Positions 6,839 to 16,268 of a DNA stretch of 16,645 nucleotides are shown piece after piece. The stretch lies in contig LGRX02035051.1 in assembly GCA_001247695.2 (NCBI GenBank), positions 1-16,645 on the forward strand, given 5' to 3'. The position numbers and the translations under genes were made by a program. The notes beneath the pieces are model-generated. The model was not told where the DNA came from and searched no databases. It saw only the letters and a program-made list of their open reading frames with translations. This DNA is from Cymbomonas tetramitiformis. Taxonomy: Eukaryota > Chlorophyta > Pyramimonadophyceae > Pyramimonadales > Pyramimonadaceae. The first letter of the stretch is position 1; every line of letters begins with the position of its first letter.

Positions 6839-7035
6839 TCATGCCGCTCGCGCACAGTGAATTTGACCGTAGCTGTATGTGCAGAGGGGTCCGTTGACGG
6901 GCCGGTTTCAGATTTTCAACTCTTGACTGGGAACAGCCCTGCCAGAAAGGACAGGCCTTCCCCTAGAACTCAGTTTCCACCGCTCTAGATGGTGCGTTTG
7001 TTCAAGGGTTACAGCTTCGGCTGCCCGGTCACCAC
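6839..7035. other. Retroelement 3' non-coding segment
   Basis: Lies between the MITE and the 3' LTR-like end. No open frame of note. A small hairpin, CACCAC-ACTTG-GTGGTG, lies near 7030. No clear polypurine tract is seen at the LTR boundary. Confidence 0.4.
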
Positions 7036-7245
7036 ACTTGGTGGTGTGCTGGAATAGTCACACCGCCTGATTATGTGACTCTTCCCGTAGTAGTGTTTGT
7101 GACTGTCACCCGAACCAGAACCCTAACTGTTTATGCCCATATAACGGGTTAACGTATCAACTTGATTACATTTCTGAGAAAACTATCATATCCCGGGTCT
7201 TAGGGGTATATCCAACATATATTCAGCATAACTATATATCTAACA
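7036..7245 (+). repeat. 3' LTR-like end
   Basis: Its last 29 bp (7217-7245, ending ATCTAACA) match 4445-4473 with one mismatch. An internal TGTGACTGTCACCCGAACC (7098-7116) resembles the 5' end TGTGACACCCGAAAC, and 7036-7090 aligns loosely with 4307-4360. Overall divergence is high, so the exact left boundary is uncertain. Confidence 0.42.
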
Positions 7246-7315
7246 CAAATGCCTTTTGAGCTGCGCACGTTAGTTTGAGTTCTTTGAGATTCCATGGTCT
7301 CCCGCCAGATTGCAG

Positions 7316-7500
7316 CGTGGCGCGACATCGTAGCGTATCGTGCCAGGCGCCAGCGCGGCGCGGGTTCTAAGAGGTGGCGCCAGCGCGCCGAAACGCTGGC
7401 GCGGCGCTGAATTTTTTACCCCGCGCCAAAGCGCCGGCGCGGCGTCAAACCCCCATGGCGTGGGTGGCGCGTCCAAACGCCGTCGCGCCGACGCGTCCAA
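7316..7500. repeat. GC-rich iterated palindromic block
   Basis: Contains about five variants of a GGCGCCAGCGCGGCGC / CGCCGGCGCGGCGTC motif in both orientations, including a perfect 9-bp hairpin (GCGCCAGCG 7377-7385, CGCTGGCGC 7394-7402, 8-nt loop). It sits 260-440 bp upstream of the ATP synthase start codon. It may be a decayed MITE, since GC-rich palindromic subterminal repeats are common in such elements. A CpG-rich regulatory block is the alternative. Confidence 0.6.
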
Positions 7501-7543
7501 TCGGCATTCTTGATCATGTATCATGAATCGACCATCTGCATCT

Positions 7544-7580
7544 CCATGATCATATTTCATTATTCATAATGAAAAATCAT
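7544..7580. other. AT-rich imperfect hairpin
   Basis: TTTCATTA (7555-7562), loop TTCA, TAATGAAA (7567-7574): a perfect 8-bp stem. It extends through an internal bulge to CATGAT / ATCATG. It lies just downstream of the GC-rich block and may be one end of the same small element. Confidence 0.55.
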
Positions 7581-7757
7581 GCAACTACGCGAACGCAACG
7601 GAACGCGAGATTTTTCCGGTTCGATGCGAGGAGCAGAATTTTCCTCCCGATGCAAATCTGCACGTGAAGTCAGCCCCTCCCCAACTACCGCTGCAGCGGC
7701 TACCTCAGTTTTGTTTTAAACGGGCCATCATTTTCACATCCTCGCAGTGTAATAATC
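7581..7757 (+). promoter_or_regulatory. Putative promoter / 5' UTR of the ATP synthase gamma gene
   Basis: The 177 bp directly before the start codon hold a palindromic CACGTG box (7661-7666), a classic bZIP/bHLH site, and GGGCCAT near 7721. No good TATA box is seen, as is common for housekeeping genes. The role is inferred from position; no transcription start can be placed. Confidence 0.35.
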
Positions 7758-10613
7758 ATGAGACGCGCTGCGAGCATTGCAAGGCAAATGCGGGTGTCTG
7801 CCTCAGTGCAGAACACCCTGCCAACAGAAAATTTCGCTCTGCAGGGAGTTGCGGAAGAAGGGTGAGTTCGCCTGGGTCGAGAAAGGAGTTTTCCGCACAG
7901 ACAGTTGGTTGCCAACGTTGGAGGCTCTGACATCTTTTTTGTATGCAGGTTCCTTGCTCCTTTCGGTGTTCGTCACGCTTCTCGCCAAATTCGTGAGTCA
8001 CTTTGCTGCTGTGAACGCTTGCGCTGATGTCTTGTTCTCGGATCCCATTCCTCAAAAAAGCCGTTTGGCTCTCGCAAAATACCAATATGTCCGCTCTACT
8101 GCTTTGAGTGAGAGTGTTACATCAGCTGAACCCGAGATAAAATTTCGTTGTAAAGAATCCAAGGCAGTGTTTTACCGGCGCCTGTCACTTGTCTAAGGAT
8201 AGCTTTTGATTGCCTACGGAACAGTCCAGCAGCGCATGAAGTCCGTGAAAAACATTTCCAAGATTACTGCTGCCATGAAGATGGTTGCTGCCTCGAGGTT
8301 GCGAGGTGCACAAGCAAAGGCTGAAGCAGCACAAGGCATCTGGCAACCCATGACGAAGCTCCTTGGCGACACCCCAGGTATTTGCATGTCGCTGCCCAAC
8401 TAGGGGGGTGGTATGATCACGTTAACTGCTTGTTGTCCCGTTTTTTACTCGGAAACTAGATCGATGTGAGCTGTGCAAACTTGTAGTTTGTTTTCAAGGT
8501 TCACGTTAGCACTTTGCAGATAACCCTACATAGCAAGCCTGGCGTATGTCTGAACTTTTTTAGATGATCCTCCAAGCTGACCACCTGATTGCGTGTTTAC
8601 GTGTCTACATATTATTATTTTTGGTAAGGTGCGCTGATATAGACGTCGTGTCTGCCAGGTGTTGATGTTCCCAACAACTTAACTGTGTGCGTGTCTTCTG
8701 ATCGCGGCCTTTGCGGTGGCGTGAATACCAACGCCGCGAAACAGTTCCGTGCGATTAACTCTGTGGTTAGCAGCCTTGGCGAAGGTACTAGTTTCAAGTT
8801 TCTGCTACTTACTGCCGTCCATATGGATATTCTTTACGTTCGGTTACCTGTATGCGCCTCATATCAAGCTGGCCTCTACAGGCGAGAAGGAGTTTAAGTT
8901 TGCAATTATCGGTGACAAGGGCAACGCACTTCTTAAGAAGGAGCTTGGCGATGGTCTCAAGACTCTTGTTGTGGATGCCACCAAGTCTGGTGTTACCTTC
9001 TCTGGGGTGCGTTTGGGGTTCTCCTGTCACTACCTCCCTGCCTGCAGCAGTTGTTCCAGTCTACAACAGTTTGGTGTGCTATTTTATGATTGAAACTTGA
9101 GGCAGTGCAGCCAACTGCTGTCGAACGGAGTTTCGAGGTTGATCGCATGGGAACAATATGTGGTAGTCTTTCAACTTTTGAGAAACGAACGAATGTTCCG
9201 CGCACAGGCTTCCCTGATTGCAGACGAGCTTCTCAAGATTGATACCGATGCAACTCGTGTCGTTTTTAACAAGTTCAAGTCGGCAATATCTTTTATCCCG
9301 ACCATGTCCACTACTCTTTCCGCCGAGGTAAACACGCATACCGTGTAGTGGTTTTCACGTTGCTTTGGGCACTGTTTCCGGCTTCGCAAACAGCTTGAGT
9401 ATATGAGTGCTGAAAGTCCTAGGTGTGTGTTTCCTCTTCTGCCTGTTTATGTGAAGTTAACTGAAATATGGAGCACATCTAAGGCTCCTTTGTGTTGGGT
9501 GTGCCTGACTTCGGAAAGGCAAGAGTATTTCTTCCGATCAACAAGCAAGTTAATGCGTCAGGAGAGAAAACGTTTTGGGGTGTCAGGCTGAGTGGTCGTG
9601 AAATCTCGTGCGAATTGTGTCATATCAGGTGTTGGAGAAGCGCGCAGAGGCTGAAGGTTTTATGAACGAGTACGAGATCGAGGAGGAGGACCGTGCACCG
9701 TTGCTCACCGATCTTGCCGAGTTCCAACTTGCCACGGTATATCGTTGCGGATGCCCCCCCACGGCTGCTCTCCCACTTCAAATTTCTGAAACTTGAGGTG
9801 TCAGTTCAACTTGAGGAACGGAACTTATTGTCTCGCCAGGAGGTTCGAGGTGCTCGGAATCCCTTGCAATGCTGGCCATCATGTTTTGTATTGACTCGTT
9901 TTCTGTTTTTTTTTGAAGAATCTGTACGTCGGTATGCTCGAGAACTACGCCAGCGAATTGGGCTCTCGTATGTCCGCTATGGATAGCTCCACAAAGAACG
10001 CTGGCGAAATGTTGGATAAGCTTACCCTCACATACAACAGGTATTCTCAGTTCCTGAACAACCGTTATTTTCGTCGGGCATTGCATAGAATCTGTTCTCG
10101 GGAAGTGTACCTGCCAAGCTAACTTGGTTTGAACCGGTTCATTTGTGTGGCGTTAGTTGAGTCTTTCTTTATTTTTGTATGGTTCGGTATATTTGAGGGG
10201 GAAACGTCCCAACTATGCAGCTTTGTTTGTCTGACTTTACAGTCACTTTTCCACAGTGTCAGTGATTCTGTATGCATCTGATCTCACAGGTTTCATGATA
10301 ATAACTTTTTGCACGCATTTATCCCCCGCAACAACGAACTCGAAAACACGTTTCGTTTGTCTTAGCACGCAAATTTATTCTATCCTGGATTTTCAGCACC
10401 CAGAGTTTCAACATTTCACGAGGGACAGCGTCTTTTAAAACACTTTTTTATTCTGTCCTCCTTTTCACCTAAAGAGTATTGACATAGAAGTCACAAAGTA
10501 GTAAGTCAATCAGTAGTAAGACTGATGTTTGGCTTGTACACAGGTCTCGCCAAGCTGCTATCACAACAGAGCTTATCGAGATTATCTCGGGTGCTGCTGC
10601 CTTGGAGGGTTAA
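7758..10613 (+). CDS. ATPC: Mitochondrial F1Fo-ATP synthase subunit gamma (nuclear gene, 9 exons)
   Basis: Gamma is the rotating central shaft of mitochondrial F1; it couples proton flow through Fo to ATP synthesis in the alpha3beta3 head. Proposed exons: 7758-7861, 7949-7992, 8225-8377, 8659-8784, 8882-9006, 9208-9327, 9629-9736, 9919-10040, 10544-10613. Every intron is GT-AG (phases 2,1,1,1,0,0,0,2), and the exons total 972 nt, 323 residues plus TAA. Residues 1 to about 44 form an Arg/Ser/Ala-rich, acid-poor start typical of a matrix presequence; VRH-AS fits an R-2 cleavage site, leaving about 279 residues, the usual mature length. Family motifs in order: [21 protein letters not shown] (res. 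about 53), SSDRGLCGG (113-121), [39 protein letters not shown] and C-terminal [14 protein letters not shown]. The chloroplast regulatory Cys insert is absent, so the mitochondrial form is favoured. Identity is near certain. The least certain points are exon 2 (44 nt) and the 3' splice site at 8223-8224; an alternative exon start at 8203 would break the phase with exon 2. Confidence 0.95.
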
Positions 10614-11492
10614 GAGTAAGAGGCAAGATCAGTCTGTGCGGAAGTGCTTATTGTTACTCCCTTGACTACCGAGCGCTCAGAACTTATACTTAGCATACAA
10701 TTTTAATGTTCTACATCCTTGAAACGCAGTTTTTTATTTTACATGGGGTGTATGTATGTCGCACTGTATACTATTCCCCTGGTGTACAGTGGTCTTGCTC
10801 CGGTTCTCTATTGACTCCTATTTGAATTGTAGGGCATATGTGGTCAAAGTGTGCAAAGGAGATCCCTTGTACTAGACCACGTCTGTTTGTATAGATCTTG
10901 CGTGCACATGACTAGGGGAGCACCTTGGGTGACTTATGAAACCCTCCTCAAAACTGAACGGTTTCCTTTTATGTTTCTCTTAGCTTTTTCTTGACCCATT
11001 TGACCGGATTTTGTGTAGGATCTTTCAGCTGAATATTTTTGTTTCGGAATTTTGGGAACCGCAGTGGTGAGATTGGGGCTGTCCTCACTGGTCATACAGG
11101 ACAGACATAGCTAAATCTTAGAACAACGTGAAACTTGTACATAGAGGATATTGCACGATGTTTTAAGGTGCATCTTATTTAATTTACCGATTATTGATAA
11201 CTTTTATTATCAACTTCCCTAGAAAATTTGCCGCATGACCAGTCTACACTTTACAGTAAAGTCCGTCTTTTAGCAGTTAAGTGAAACACAATTTGCCGAA
11301 CTTGAAACAAGCAGATCCGTGAACAAAGATTTTTACAAATTCAACTAGCTGCGGGGAAACAAAATTTAAGAACTTGACATTTCATGAACTGCGGGAAAGC
11401 AGCATTTAAGCAAGGCAGTAGTCATGTGAGTAGAGGGTTCGTTAATTGCAAGCATAGGGATTACTTGTTAAGGTACACTATCCTATCAATAT
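10614..11492. other. 3' flank of ATP synthase gene, no further gene seen
   Basis: AT-leaning DNA. No canonical AATAAA follows the stop within about 150 bp, so the 3' end must use a variant signal; a T-rich stretch at 10731-10740 is compatible. A hairpin TTGATAA/TTATCAA lies at 11194-11213, and a short repeated phrase (CTGCGGGGAAA / CTGCGGGAAAG followed by ATTTAAG) occurs at about 11348-11410. No ORF, RNA gene or transposon end can be supported. Confidence 0.5.
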
Positions 11493-12279
11493 TCAGTCCC
11501 TAAAACTAACTGTTACAGGAACGAAGAATAGTTGCCCGTGCCGATCTATAGAACATCGCAGTGCAGGATTCATACAGATCCAATACGGTAAAACGGCCGG
11601 GTTTAACGAGGCCAAGATCCTAGGTGGCTGGGCGCATGTACTTTTATCAAAATCCTCCCCAGAGCCTTGGGTCATCTTCCCGCCGCACCTGCGTGGATGA
11701 TGAACAATATTTTTTGGCAGTCGATGGACGAAAAACATTCAGCGCAAAAGATTCCAGGCGAGCTATGCGGAATTGCTAATCACTGGGTAAGGTAGCATGG
11801 CCAACGAAGACCGGGGTTAACCCCGTCAGGGTAGGCCCCCAGACGCGCTACTACCTCGTGGAACAACTGCACATGGCATAACATGTCCTACACAAAGTCT
11901 AAATGAATGTCGCAATTCTGAACCATAACAGCGCAAACAAAGCATGCACAATATATCGCCAAGCATCAAGACATGGAGAGGTGGTCATACGGAAGGTGTC
12001 GTTGTGCCTGCTAAGTAACAAAAAAAGAGATATTCAAACACACACGTGCACAACAGCCAAGCACGCTAATTTTGCTTCGATGAACAGATCCCGAGCTAGC
12101 AGCGCCGAGAAAGCATGCCACTGGGTATCATATGCAGATAGTGCGACAACGAACAACGAATAAAAGTAGGTGCGCACGCTTTCAGTTTTTAATCTATATC
12201 TTCGAAGAACCGAAGACACGGTAGCGGACCAGCGGTATTCGTTTGTTCGCTGTCCAACCAGTCAAATTTACGAAAGCAA
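11493..12279. other. Intergenic DNA with a 14-bp palindrome
   Basis: Two short open frames (- 11493-11738 and + 11903-12163) have no protein-like features and I do not call them. CGGGGTTAACCCCG at 11812-11825 is a perfect 14-bp palindrome. Confidence 0.45.
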
Positions 12280-12657
12280 ATGATCGTATCGATCATCGAC
12301 CGACTGCGATTTTCATTGGCTAATGTAAAAACAGTTGACAATTCCCAATTTCCCATGAAAGATCTCATTGTGCTGTTACCGACTAACCATCGTAAGATTT
12401 TCATCGGTCACAATTTAACGAGCAGCAGGGATATCGCGCGCGCGCGCGTCACCCATCCCGAAATTGACAACTGTTACAAACGAGTAACGTTCAGGTCGAG
12501 GTCTCTTGGCTTGTGTTGTTGGCTACGTCCTACGATTCCATACGACACGCCAATCTTCGGTCTCGCACGCGGTGGCGGTCGCGGTCGCGGTCGTCACCTT
12601 CTTTCAGTCACAATCGACGCGTCGCATTATCTCAAGGTGATCTCCAAGGTATTCTAA
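12280..12657 (+). CDS. Doubtful ORF (125 aa) with RG-rich segment
   Basis: An ATG-initiated 125-codon frame that I cannot assign. The N-terminal half has plausible hydrophobic patches (MIVSIIDRLRF, DLIVLLPTNHRK). Near res. 98-104 an RGGGRGRGR segment is encoded by a short GGTCGC-type repeat (about 12570-12595). The frame also crosses a (CG)7 run at 12435-12448. Such simple-sequence DNA can hold a frame open by chance, there is no recognised domain, and no adjacent exon is evident. Probably not a gene; listed because it is the longest frame in the 10.6-13.6 kb interval. Confidence 0.15.
   Translation: MIVSIIDRLRFSLANVKTVDNSQFPMKDLIVLLPTNHRKIFIGHNLTSSRDIARARVTHPEIDNCYKRVTFRSRSLGLCCWLRPTIPYDTPIFGLARGGGRGRGRHLLSVTIDASHYLKVISKVF
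12435..12448. repeat. (CG)7 dinucleotide run
   Basis: Fourteen bases of perfect alternating CG, a sequence able to adopt Z-DNA. Confidence 0.9.
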
Positions 12658-12834
12658 TTTCGATCCCAGTTTTAGTTTTTAGTTTCTCTTAGTTTCTCTA
12701 ATGGATGCCGCCATTAAATCAAGGTATGGCTTACGCGAAGGTGATTTGAGACAAAACTTCTCAAACAAAATATTTGATATTCCGGTGCGAACATGTCAAA
12801 ATAATACGTGGGGTTTTAAGGATTTTTTCACCCG

Positions 12835-13262
12835 AATTCTTTTTGGGGTGTTGTAAGCGTGGGGTTTTTAATCGTTACCGCCTATATAAGTCTCAACCTG
12901 TAACAATAATTGTAACTTGAAACCTCGAACTGAAAACGCGAGTCGCGAGAGAATTGCGAGATCGCGAAATCGTCTATCGGTAAAATCGTCACGACCGTAG
13001 ATTTGCTCTGCACTGGTCTGGAGTACGAGTACGCGTGAAGTGACCCCACGCAAGCTATCGCGACCTCTGTCGAGAAAAACTGCCTTGTCACTCAACTGAT
13101 CCAATGAAAAACTGTTGCACAATTTTAAACCAATAATCTGGCCGCGATGCAGGAAATAAAAAATATAAAGATGCCGTGAAGATCTTGGTCATGAAAATTG
13201 CGTCCCATCCTAAAATTATGACGTGGCAAACCCCACGCATGCCCCACATCCCCGTAATTCTA
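12835..13262. repeat. Imperfect inverted repeats flanking a TATA-like sequence
   Basis: GCGTGGGGTTT (12858-12868) and AAACCCCACGC (13228-13238) are a perfect 11-bp inverted pair. Flanking sequence also aligns loosely in inverse orientation (GAATT..GGGG..GTGG). A further ACGTGGGGTTTT lies at 12806-12817. TATATAAG (12892-12899) sits just inside the left arm. The roughly 430-bp span could be a degenerate MITE. No target duplication was found. Confidence 0.4.
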
Positions 13263-13560
13263 GGACTTAAAGCACTCCATCTGAACCGTTCAATAAAATT
13301 TGTATGATATCTTTGTTTGATCCTGCGTTTCACAGTCACTTATCGGTGGCTTTTCGCGATGCGTGCTTGCGTCTGACCATGACCTCTGTGTCTATCGCTT
13401 GTTGCAATGGATTGTCGTTTTGTAGTCTCCTTGCTTAATTGTGATTTGTTAAATATGCAATTTTAAGTGAAGCCGGAACGCTCCACCCCCCCCGCAGTGT
13501 GCCCCGCCCAGTTAAGTAAAGATCTCTAAGATTATGTATTAATCTAAGCTATCCTATTGC
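13263..13560. other. No recognisable gene
   Basis: AT-leaning spacer before the satellite region, with a short C-run near 13485-13492. Nothing further is supported. Confidence 0.5.
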
Positions 13561-13718
13561 ACCTCTGCTCCTTATGATTTGGAACCTGGCCAAATTACCT
13601 TACTACCTCTGACCTTTATCGTCTTGGCATCAAGTGAATTACCTTACCTACCTCTGACCTTTATCGTCTTGGCATGAAGTGAATTACCTTACTTACTTAT
13701 TTACTTACCTTAGTCAAT
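13561..13718. repeat. 45-bp minisatellite, leading copies
   Basis: At least three tandem copies: a diverged one at 13561-13602, then two near-identical copies starting at about 13605 and 13650. The last is followed by TTAC/TTAT runs and TAGTCAAT. Further copies sit between the large units at about 14032, 14405, 14461, 14511, 15880, 16573 and 16632. Confidence 0.85.
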
Positions 13719-14031
13719 CAGCAGCAGCAGCAGCAGCAGCAGCAAAGCTCCAATCCCAACGGGCGATACAGTCGAATGTTCCATCTCACGATCGCCAGAC
13801 GCTAACGATGACAGTGCCACAACAGTCGCGTGTATGTACCACGACGCCACCCACGCGTTATGGCATCATGGCATGTTGGGAAGCAAAAAGCGAAGCACTG
13901 TCGCGCACATGATCCTGCGGTCATATGATGTAATGGCGATATCCATGTTAACATCGCATGGTAATTAATCGTGCTGTCCAAAAAGATCGACGCCTAGTGG
14001 AGATCGCATATTTGTGATCGACAGCGCCTAG
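13719..14031 (+). repeat. Satellite unit 1 (subfamily A, CAG x8)
   Basis: Subfamily A diagnostics: GGGCGATACAG, GAATGTTCC, GACGCTAACG. It uniquely has CTCCAATCCC in place of CTCGAATCCC, and a duplicated GGCATCAT. Confidence 0.93.
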
Positions 14032-14094
14032 ACCTCTGACCTTTATCGTCTTGGCATCAAGTAAATTACCTTACCTTACCTTACCTTAGTCAAT

Positions 14095-14401
14095 CAGCAG
14101 CAGCAGCAGCAGCAGCAAAGCTCGAATCCCAACGGGCGATACAGTCGAATGTTCCATCTCACGATCGCCAGACGCTAACGATGACAGTGCCACAACAGTC
14201 GCGTCTATGTACCACGACGCCACCCACGCGTTATGGCATGGCATGCTGGGAAGCAAAATGCGAAGCACTGTCGCGCACATGATCCCGCGGTCATATGATG
14301 TAATGGCGATATCCATGTTAACATCGCATGGTAATTAATGGTGCTGTCCAAAAAGATCGACGCCTAGTGGAGATCGCATATTTGTGATCGACAGCGCCTA
14401 G
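14095..14401 (+). repeat. Satellite unit 2 (subfamily A, CAG x7)
   Basis: Carries the A diagnostics. Preceded by a minisatellite linker ending (TTACC)n TTAGTCAAT. Confidence 0.93.
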
Positions 14402-14569
14402 TACCTACCTCTGACCTTTATAATCTTCACCCAAACCAAATTACCTTACCTTACCTTACCTACCTCTGACCTTTATCGTCTTGGCACCAAGTAAATTACC
14501 TTACTTACTACCTCTGACCTTTATAATCTTGGCACCAAGTAAATTACCTTACTTACTTACATAGTCAAT

Positions 14570-14617
<48 letters not shown>

Positions 14618-14900
14618 AGCTCGAATCCCAACGGGCGACGCAGTCGAATTTTCGATCGCACGATCACCAGACGCCAACGATGACAGTGCCACAACAGTCG
14701 CGTGCATTTATCGCGACGCCACCCACGCGTTATGGCATGGCATGCTGGGAAGCAAAAAGCAAAGCACTGTCGCGCACATGATCCTGCGGTCATATGATGT
14801 AATGGCGATATCCATGTTAACATCGCATGGTAATTAATCGCGCTGTCCAAAAAGATCGACGCCTAGTGGAGATCGCATATTTGTGATCGACAGCGCCTAG
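14570..14900 (+). repeat. Satellite unit 3 (subfamily B, CAG x9 + CAA + CAG x5)
   Basis: Subfamily B diagnostics: GGGCGACGCAG, GAATTTTCG, GACGCCAACG. It has the longest triplet tract, interrupted by one CAA, and carries the CATTTATCGCGACG variant. Confidence 0.93.
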
Positions 14901-14912
14901 TACTTAGTCAAT

Positions 14913-14945
<33 letters not shown>

Positions 14946-15228
14946 AGCTCGAATCCCAACGGGCGACGCAGTCGAATTTTCGATCTCACGATCGCCAGAC
15001 GCCAACGATGACAGTGCCACAACAGTCGCGTGTATGTACCGCGACGCCACCCACGCGTTATGGCATGGCATGCTGGGAAGCAAAAAGCAAAGCACTGTCG
15101 CGCACATGATCCTGCGGTCATATGATGTAATGGCGATATCCATGTTAACATCGCATGGTAATTAATGGTGCTGTCCAAAAAGATCGACGCCTAGTGGAGA
15201 TCGCATATTTGTGATCGACAGCGCCTAG
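14913..15228 (+). repeat. Satellite unit 4 (subfamily B, CAG x10)
   Basis: B diagnostics in the left half, but TGTATGTACC as in A units in the middle: a mosaic. Longest uninterrupted CAG run. Only 12 bp (TACTTAGTCAAT) separates it from unit 3. Confidence 0.93.
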
Positions 15229-15249
15229 TACTTACTTACTTAGTCAATC

Positions 15250-15251
<2 letters not shown>

Positions 15252-15281
<30 letters not shown>

Positions 15282-15564
15282 AGCTCGAATCCCAACGGGC
15301 GATACAGTCGAATGTTCCATCTCACGATCGCCAGACGCTAACGATGACAATGCCACTGCAGTCGCGTACATTTATCGCGACGCCACCCACGCGTTATGGC
15401 ATGGCATGCTGGGAAGCAAAAAGCAAAGCACTGTCGCGCACATGATCCTGCGGTCAGATGATGTAATGGCGATATCCATGTTAACATCGCATGGTAATTA
15501 ATCGTGCTGTCCAAAAAGATCGACGCCTAGTGGAGATCGCATATTTGTGATCGACAGCGCCTAG
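15252..15564 (+). repeat. Satellite unit 5 (subfamily A, CAG x9)
   Basis: A diagnostics on the left, but CATTTATCGCGACG and CAGATGATG, as in units 7 and 8, on the right: a mosaic. Joined to unit 6 by TGTATTACATG. Confidence 0.93.
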
Positions 15565-15575
15565 TGTATTACATG

Positions 15576-15879
15576 CAGCAGCAGCAGCAGCAGCAAAGCT
15601 CGAATCCCAACGGGCGATACAGTCGAATGTTCCATCTCACGATCGCCAGACGCTAACGATGACAATGCCACAACAGTCGCATGTATGTACCACGACGCCA
15701 CCCACGCGTTATGGCATGGCATGCCGGGAAGCAAAAAGCAAAGCACTGTCGCGCACATGATCCTGCGGTCATATGATGTAATGGCGATATCCATGTTAAC
15801 ATCGCATGGTAATTAATCGCGCTGTCCAAAAAGATCGACGCCTAGTGGAGATCGCATATTTGTGATCGACAGCGCCTAG
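15576..15879 (+). repeat. Satellite unit 6 (subfamily A, CAG x6)
   Basis: A diagnostics throughout. The 11-bp junction with unit 5 is identical to the unit 7/unit 8 junction. Confidence 0.93.
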
Positions 15880-15953
15880 ACCTTTGACCTTTATAATCTT
15901 CACCCAAACCAAATTACCTTACCTTACCTTACCTTACCTTACCTTACCTTAAT

Positions 15954-16257
15954 CAGCAGCAGCAGCAGCAGCAAAGCTCGAATCCCAACGGGCGACGCAG
16001 TCGAATTTTCGATCTCACGATCGCTAGACGCCAACGATGACAGTGCCATTGCAGTCGCGTACATTTATCGCGACGCCACCCACGCGTTATGGCATGGCAT
16101 GCTGGGAAGCAAAAAGCGAAGCACTGTCGCGCACATGATCCTGCGGTCAGATGATGTAATGGCGATATCCATGTTAACATCGCATGGTAATTAATCGCGG
16201 TGTCCAAAAAGATCGACGCCTAGTGGAGATCGCATATTTGTGATCGACAGCGCCTAG
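15954..16257 (+). repeat. Satellite unit 7 (subfamily B, CAG x6)
   Basis: B diagnostics, CAGATGATG variant. Preceded by a linker with seven TTACC-type repeats. Confidence 0.93.
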
Positions 16258-16268
16258 TGTATTACATG

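Larger units (their letters stand above)
4278..7245 (+). mobile_element. Decayed gag-only LTR retroelement (inferred)
   Basis: Two LTR-like ends (about 4278-4473 and about 7036-7245) bracket a gag-like ORF with a zinc knuckle and frameshifted downstream frames. No reverse transcriptase YxDD, integrase HHCC/DDE or RNase H motif is seen in any frame between them. The size (about 3 kb) and gag-only content resemble non-autonomous TR-GAG or LARD-type elements, which rely on a related element's enzymes. The LTRs are diverged, no matching 5-bp target duplication was found, and there is no convincing tRNA primer-binding site or polypurine tract. The call therefore rests on the shared terminal block and the Gag-like protein. 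Confidence 0.45.

Noticed and set aside
4278..7245. 5-bp target duplication for the LTR element
   Set aside because: The bases flanking the proposed ends (GACAC and CAAAT) do not match, so none is claimed.
7270..7560. 96-codon minus-strand ORF
   Set aside because: Its Ala/Arg/Pro composition follows from the GC-rich palindromic block; no protein-like signature.
7777..8196. 139-codon plus-strand ORF
   Set aside because: It overlaps exon 1 and exon 2 in another frame and runs through introns 1 and 2 of the ATP synthase gene.
7758..10613. Chloroplast ATP synthase gamma (atpC)
   Set aside because: The regulatory dithiol insert of chloroplast gamma is absent and the conserved motifs match the mitochondrial form.
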